This document shows positions 56,777 through 64,000 of a stretch of DNA of 64,000 nucleotides, in pieces. The stretch lies in contig CM061091.1 of NCBI GenBank assembly GCA_030770545.1, positions 6,938,501-7,002,500 of the forward strand, given 5' to 3'. Position 1 is the stretch's first letter, and each line of letters opens with the position of its first letter. The notes under the pieces were generated by a model. That model saw only the letters and a list, made by a program, of their open reading frames with translations. It had not been told where the DNA came from and did no database searches. Source of the stretch: Macropodus opercularis (Eukaryota; Chordata; Actinopteri; Anabantiformes; Osphronemidae). A program made the position numbers and the translations under genes.

Positions 56777-58061
56777 CTGAGGGCCGTGTTTGGCACAGCG
56801 CCGGGTCGTACCAGTTACACTCACTTACAGTATGTTGCCCAATCCTCTGATCAATCTGCTTGTCACTTTGGCTGTGAGTGCCTTCTGCAACGCTCACTGA
56901 CTGGCAGAGAGAGAAGAGACGAGGTGGGCGAGAGCCAGAGGAGAAGATAAATGAGCTCTGCCTCACACTCAATATATTCAAATCAAGTCGGCACGCTGCT
57001 GAGAAGAGATCTTGCCTGTGTATTTGAATAAATTGTTTCTTCTCCAAGATGAATCCTTAAGAAATAAGTTTCTCTCAACTTTAAATAAGTGATCTCACCA
57101 AGGGTTTAAATCGCTTTTCTCGTTGTGGTTTTGGTTACAGTTAATATTAACAAAAACAGCCATAATGATTACAATTACATTGATTTTTTTTTTTTTTTTG
57201 CCTTTTGTATACTGTACATGTAGCAGTTCATGCCTCAACAGTCCACTAGAATGCAGCAGAGTTCAACATATGGAATCCAAATTTAATAGGTAAGATTTAA
57301 TAAATAACACTTTATTTACCCACTAGGAGACAATACCATAAAAAGTTGAAAATGTATAGCACCACATAAAACATTAATACTAAAACTTAAAACTACTGCG
57401 ACCAGTATTACTAATGAGTGTGCACACGGATTACTTGTGTATGTCCTCACATTTGCCTAGTGTTATTAGTAACTAAGGTATCAGACATGTTGTTTGGCTA
57501 TTGGATAAGAAGGTGACAAGAGGGTGCACTCTCTTCACGAATAGAAAACATCAGGCACAAAGTCTGCTTCTCTGGACTGGACCAATTCATATGACAGGTG
57601 ATCTAACCAAGGTGGAAAGACAACAAAGAGGGAATAGTTATTGCGTAATGGGCCGATTACAAGGCTGGGTGAAAAGATGAAGATTAAAGATTCCGCTTGT
57701 GCTTACAGTACATGAATGTTAGAAAGCTCGACTTTGACCTTTGACTTTTGTAATATTTGTTTGTTACATTTAACTGTTGTCAAATCAGTCTCAACTCATC
57801 AAACTGCCAGAGCGGCGTCAGATGACGTTCCATTAGTACGTGCAGTTTAGAGAGCAAATGGTCTCGTGAAGGACGAGAGGACGTAAGTGCATTATGCTTT
57901 CCTAAAACAGTTCGCTTGCGTTACGATACGCTGGTGCTGCTGTGGCCCCATAACTCAGTATCTGCCATCAATAGAGTCAAGGTGACACACATCTATCAAC
58001 AGCTCATATTGGAGATGGCAGCGAGCCCAGTCACATTCTAAAGTCAGGCACACACAGATCT

Positions 58062-58079
58062 ACACACACACACACACAC
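58062..58079 (+). repeat. (AC)9 microsatellite
   Basis: Uninterrupted AC dinucleotides. Confidence 0.95.
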
Positions 58080-61000
58080 CATTACTAATAAGCTGCTTTC
58101 TCTCTCTAAACGGACGTACAGCAGGAGACAATGAAAGCTATTCCCTTTGCAGAGCTTCATTTAGATACACAAGGCGAAAGACTAATGCTAATTTCACACT
58201 AGTCCATTTAATTAAAGATGTACAAACTAAAGTCATTTAGAGTCAAACAGCATTTTGCCCCCATGAAATTGCTTCAGTTCTTTAAACTATGTGAGGACAA
58301 ATACAAACTACACTGAATTACATTAACTTCAATCTTCAGTTTCCAATATCCAATATCCTTCTATTAGAGTCTTCAACACGTAGCTGGACACCTACAAGGC
58401 CTACGTTGGAGCAGGTGCATTTTACCGGGTTGCTGCCTGAAAACAAATCTATCATTGTTCAGCTTATTGCCAGACCTCACTCAGGAGAGCAGCTCCACAT
58501 TGTTATGTTCACCCTGACAGGCCACCAACGGGTGCAAGTGCCCCGGCATCAGCCAGTGAAGTACAGTACGTACTGTATGAGGGAGGAAACACCAGGAGTA
58601 GGTGTAGAAGGAGAGTCAAGTGGATTCAACACACCAGTAAAAGTAGAAAACAGTTGTATGAGTAATGTTGCTCTGCAGTTGATGTCTTCTGCCTGTTTCA
58701 AGAGGAAATGGATTCGATTGTTGCTGTTGTTGGCTCATAAATCATCAGTTGAAGCAGACAAAAATGGATCAGAGTTGAAACTGCGTCTTGGGTGTTTGTG
58801 TTTTCCAAAGATGTTGTTGATAAGACCTTATATAAAACTGCAGGTACTACAGTATATGTGGTCTGAGTACAGAAGATGATGTCTGACAGGAGTCTTTACT
58901 CATCACCTCCATGACTGCGCCTCATCAGTCTTTGATTTACCAATGAGCTCACTGTGTTGAAAACTACTTTAATTATTTGCTTTACATCTAGCTTATTTAG
59001 CTTAATAATGTTGTAAAAATATTAAAGTTACATTTTTCTTATTTGTTATTTTTTTAACTGGCAATAATTTGCATTTATTACACATTCAAAATTATTATAC
59101 CAAATATTTTTTATTAATTGTTTAGTCTAAGAAACTTTTAGAAGTACAAAACAAAGATATGGTATTGACTCTCCTATAATAGTACAGGTGATGATGTATG
59201 GATAACTTAACTCACGTATTTAAGTTCACTGGACTGTGAGCCTTTGAGCAGGGACGGCAGTAACAGGGAGTGTGTGAGATTAATAAGAGGGTCGGCAGGT
59301 CTTCTTATTCACACACTCGCTGTCTCGCCTTTCTGTCTGCGACTTCAAGGAGGCGAGTGTCGGTGAGATCATATTATGAGTGTACCAGCACCACTTTAAA
59401 GTCTGGACACTTCCCAGACAAGTTTTACCCTTCTGGGAGAAATTTAATCTTCTCCACTGTCCAGGGCCCAGGCCAGGGTTAATGCTTTCTGCACATTGAG
59501 AGAGGAGGACAGAAAGAAGTGTGGAAGCAAAAGTTCGAGCGGAGGATACGGAATAAGACGTGAAGGGGGGGGGGGGGCACGTGAGAGAAGGTGGCAGATG
59601 TCATGTGTGTCAGCACGATGATGCAGGGTCATGGGGAAGAGTGGAAGCAGCATTAAAAAAAATTGGGACAAAAAAAATATACAAATAATGGTGGAGGTTG
59701 CAAAGGACGTTCATGTCTAAGCTCCCGTGGTGCAGGCAGGTATAACAGCACCAGCTCTGGGTCCAGAATGAAGATGATGGGATGTCTGCAAGGATGCTGG
59801 GGGAAGTTCCACAGCCCCTGACCCTGTCCGAGAGAACCCCTTCACAGCATGAGGCTGGCAGGAAAAGGGGAATGTGGGACAAGGGTGTACTCAAGCCAGA
59901 CAGGAGCCTGGAAAGAAGGTACAGTAGGAAGGATGTGGTTAACATGCAGGAAGGCTACAGTAAATTTTATGATGAAGCCTGTTTGTGTAGTACTGTATAA
60001 CTATCATAGTAACACAAATACAGGCTGTGGAATATGCTGTGTAAAATTATAAATATAGTAGTTGTCGTCCAGTTGTTATGTTGGGTGTCACCACTAAAGG
60101 TCTGGGCTTAGGCTCATCTTCTATTTGTGTGAATTATTTTACGGTCCCACATAAAGCTGCTGACGAGCATCCAGGTAGTCTGCATAACACTATACAAACA
60201 CACTGAGGTTCTTGAACACTTCGAGATGAGGATGTTGTCTCATAGCATTGTTTTGTAAGCATCCTTTACGTTGATTTCAAGTTGTCGTGAGTTGTGAAAT
60301 GTGTTACTTTTGCAGGCACATCCCAGTTGAGCGTGCACACAGTGTGAGAGGTACTGAAGCTAAGTACCCTGTTCATAAATCAGTCTCAGGACAGAATGAG
60401 CTGCCTGTCGTTCACAGCGGTCTCCAGGATGAAAACGTGCTGCTTGGAGGAGCGTCACATCTGCTGGTGACATGTTGGTGCTTGACCAACACCGTCTGCT
60501 GATCTTAAGTTCACCTTTATCTTCACTTCCTTTCTTCTTCATATAATCATCAACAGCTGTTAACCGGTGACAAGGGGGACTTTTTATTCTGCGTGATTCT
60601 ATCAGGATTAAACATGATTTACTGTGAGACTTCCAGCTGCATTCCCAGATTTTTATATTCAAAGCCCCCCTTGATCTGTTCTGGTGATGTTCCTGTGATT
60701 ACAAGAGGGTTTAATCTGAAACAAATTCTTAAAATAGTGCTCAATATAGTCAGCCACTTTTTGTTGGCCTTAAGGAGAAATTGAATCGAACATGCCAACT
60801 AAGTGTTGGATTACAGAAAAAAAAAAGATAATACGTTTTATAGTTTTATATTTATTATTTTATTGTTTTAATAATATTTAGTATTTTTTACCTTTTATCA
60901 TAGTTGAGAACAAGATAACATGAATAGTTTATTTCCTAAACTTTTTTTTAAACCTTTATTACAGTGAAAATATAAAGAATCCTAGATGAAACTTCAGGAC

Positions 61001-64000
61001 CCACAGACACAGACACACGTTTACCAAATAGGCCACTAGATGGAGGTAGACAGCAGCAGATGCTACTCATGGACACCACAAGTGTGGATGACTGCACGGT
61101 GTGACGTGCAGATACGATACCATACTGATAAAAACCGTATGTGAAAAAATAAATAGAGATAATATTTCATGATGGAGGTTCCGAAAACTTAATAGCAGAT
61201 CCATCCTCCAGCTATCAGTCTTCTAACACATTTAAGATGTTCCACTGCCGATTTGTTTGATTTGTTGTTTAAAGACGTGTTACAGTTGGGCGCAGAGAAA
61301 ATAACACAACGTGTCATTTTGCAAATCACGTCATGTCAGATCAGTATTACAAGTATGACCTGAAAGGACCGGTCAATTGCTCTGTCGACAAATCAAAGAC
61401 GGTTTCCAGCTCTGCTATTTGACGTTCGAACGGACAAAGTAAATGCTGCCACTTTGAAGGAAACTGCTTAGGTTATTTGATTCACGTCTGACAGTTATAT
61501 TTATCTCTTGTGCCAGTCACCGGTCTCTTCGGTCTGACAGCTGTTCAAAGGCCACAGCGTGCTGAGAGGATCGCAGCAATTTCGTCTGCCTTCAGATGCT
61601 CAGTGCTCAGATGGTGCTGCTCGCTTTCTAATCTGCTGTTTAATTAGACAACGGCGCTATGTGTCAGTGTCTGCCCGCTGTGACCTTTTCTGTGGACAAG
61701 CAAATTGGTTTTTGAACAATGACGAAGAACACATTTTTCTGGAACCATTTGTCAGAGACTCTTCACCCTGTAGTCCTTAACATGCTAACACTGTCTATCA
61801 TAGTTAAATCCCTGAACGATAGAGGGAAAATAAAAACTAATATAACCTATACGTCGTGCTCTCATCCACACTGAAAGTGAACGAATGTCTTTTTCAGCAA
61901 ATATGTGAACCCCAGTGAATGAGAAAATAAGCCTGATTTCCATCTCTTGCTGCCTGAGTGTTCAAAGTACTTTAATTTCCTGCTCCTGTGCACCCTGAGA
62001 ATAGTCTGCTGCTAATTGGTTCTTTAGTGCATATCAAAAGCGTAGCTGCTGTATGCGAGCGCTAATAACAGCTTCATTATGCACTGGTTCATTGCAGTGC
62101 ACTTTTGTCGGCTCACAAACCACTGTTTGCCAACAAGGGTGGCCCTGAGGCAGCAGGAACGCTATGAATGAGCGATTAAAGCGCCGTGTTTATACTGAGG
62201 TCGTACACCTGCCTGTGCACCGCCGCGGCCACTGCATGACGCACAAGAACAGGAAAGGACTGAGGAACTCGGCTGCAGCAGTGGCGGCATCTTCAGTGTT
62301 GTTTTTGTGAGTTAACATACAGTAAGTAGGTCAATCACAGCTTTTTTTTTTTTTTTTACCAGTGTCAAAGTGATGGATTCAGACTCTGATTTATAAATGA
62401 GCATTTTGCCTTTTCTCCACTGTCAAGTGAACTTCTGCTGCCAGATTTATGTCCATACATGCAAAGAGTACAATTTTAACTTTGACCTACAAAAAAAAAG
62501 AACTGCAACGGTGCCAAAAGTAGTTAGCAGCTTCAGCGGACGTGTTCATGCAGACATTGGTAGAACTTTTATTTTAACACCCAGGATTATTAAGCTTCGT
62601 GGTCAATGAATCCTCCGGTGAATCTTTGAACTGAGACTGTAGGATGCACGCTGGCTGAGTGGCGCTGCTGTAAACAGACCCTGGCCCAGGGTCAGTGAAA
62701 TGTCTCCTAAATGAAATATTTGCAGTGGGGAGAAACAAAGGGACAATGACAAGTGATTGGTTTCAGTATGTATTTAGCCTTTGACATGTAATAGTTGCCT
62801 TTCTGTTATGCTGAGAAGAAAAAAACATTCGCCTTCAGGGAGCACTGTGCTCTTATCAACACTACTTACTTAATTGACATTCACTGACTGATGAAGTAAC
62901 ATTAATACTGTTCGCAGTGTGTTCTTACATTGACTTCTCGTGTCTGTAGCTGCAGCACAGTTGTGTGTGAGCCACAGATCACCTAAAGCCTAAGGGGACT
63001 TTATTTAAACCAAACCCAAGTTCTCTTTCTCTTTTGCTGCGGTTCACTCGTTGAGTTGGTCTCTGTGTGAATCATCCTTAATCTAAATAGATACTAAAGC
63101 TGTGAATGAGGCTGGATTATTTGCTTATTTGGCTTAATGGTGTGCGAGAAATGCAAGCAAAGCGCAGAAAACCAACCTGCATACCTGTAATATGAAAAAC
63201 TGTGTCACACTACAGGCAGAAGTCTACAACACGGGATCTCCTTCCTCTCTACCAATAAGGAGCCGACGTTCTCACGTGGTTTGAAATCAAAAAGTTGAGC
63301 TACAGTTGACTGGCAATCATAAGCTCCCACCCCTTAAAATCGATCGGACACTTGACTGGTTAGGAGTGTGAGATTTATTCAATAATCATATGTATTGCAC
63401 TGTATTATAATCATATTAACATACCCAACTGGAGAAACACTGCTGTTATGAGCCCGGTAGTGTTGACATGACCTCAGATTTTGACCGTAACCACACAGCA
63501 CCACATTATTTTCACACACCCAGTCTATTATTGCCAAGTAGTCACATGTCTGCTTGTGTGTCTGTGGTAAATGTAAACTGCCTGTGAACATTGAAAGCAT
63601 CTACTCACTGGGACACACTACAAACAGCCCCTATACACGGCACAATCAAGCAGAGATTGTTTTTGCTAAAAAAAAAATGTTTTATGATGTTTCTCATCAT
63701 AAACCAGCACAGCCTCAGCAACAGACCACAACAGATGTGTTTTAATATACATTCCTCTGGGAAGATGGTTCACAAAGACACATCCCCCATCAGACGCCAG
63801 ACCCTATGTATTCATATTTAAATATGCGCACTACATAAAAAATAAAGAGCAACATTCCAGCTTCAGCTTAGTGAAGGTCAGTGTTGTTTTTTTTCTCTAT
63901 GTGGGTATATATGTATATATGTATTAAAAATGTTTGCTTGCATGTGCCAAAAATGTGCAGTACATGTGATGCTGTGTGGTACAGCAGGGCAAATGTTAGA

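Larger units (their letters stand above)
55941..64000 (+). other. 3' flanking / intergenic DNA, no gene recognised
   Basis: AT-rich DNA holding an 11-bp inverted repeat (56742-56776), a T-run at about 57186-57200, a CA repeat (58062-58079), an unexplained open frame (58406-58879) and a purine/G-rich patch (about 59480-59660). I see no exon chain, rRNA, tRNA or promoter. The longer open frames have no recognisable protein. Confidence 0.6.

Noticed and set aside
1..64000. CRISPR array, phage, plasmid, operon or defence system
   Set aside because: There are no spaced direct repeats, no prokaryotic gene packing and no ribosome-binding sites. The coding content is a spliced vertebrate gene.

Overview
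The window is animal nuclear DNA, most likely from a teleost fish. It holds the 3' part of one multi-exon gene on the + strand: phkb, encoding the regulatory beta subunit of phosphorylase b kinase. There is no sign of bacterial, phage or organellar DNA. Coding is split into short exons (56-206 bp) with GT/AG borders and long introns. Many introns carry CA/TG microsatellites. A fish-type tRNA-derived SINE tail and an old LINE remnant lie in the introns. The teleost assignment is inferred from the repeats, from gene compactness (human PHKB is several times longer) and from close but not identical resemblance to remembered mammalian PHKB.

Layout. 1-797 is the end of an intron whose upstream exons lie outside the window. 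28 consecutive coding exons, one of which exists in two alternative versions, run from 798 to a TAG at 55489-55491. They splice in phase to 991 codons plus one leading base. Human PHKB is about 1093 residues, so about 100 N-terminal residues and the promoter are missing. Exons e1-e11 (798-21114) and e12-e28 (37707-55491) are separated by a 16.6 kb intron. 55492-64000 is the 3' UTR followed by intergenic DNA in which I recognise no second gene.

How it works. PHKB is the non-catalytic beta subunit of the (alpha beta gamma delta)4 phosphorylase kinase, which activates glycogen phosphorylase in response to Ca2+ and PKA. The reading shows a glucoamylase-like (GH15-type) N-terminal region, a basic segment resembling the mammalian PKA site, a pair of alternative 30-residue exons, a conserved C-terminal domain and a Cys-4 CaaX-like end.

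Most notable points. (1) e22a and e22b are mutually exclusive duplicates, and both wrong products hit early stop codons. (2) A (TG)42 tract ends right at the acceptor AG of e16, leaving no ordinary polypyrimidine tract. (3) An unexplained 90-bp, in-frame, CpG-rich segment bounded by splice-like signals sits in the large intron at 22161-22250. I found no previously undescribed multi-gene system here.
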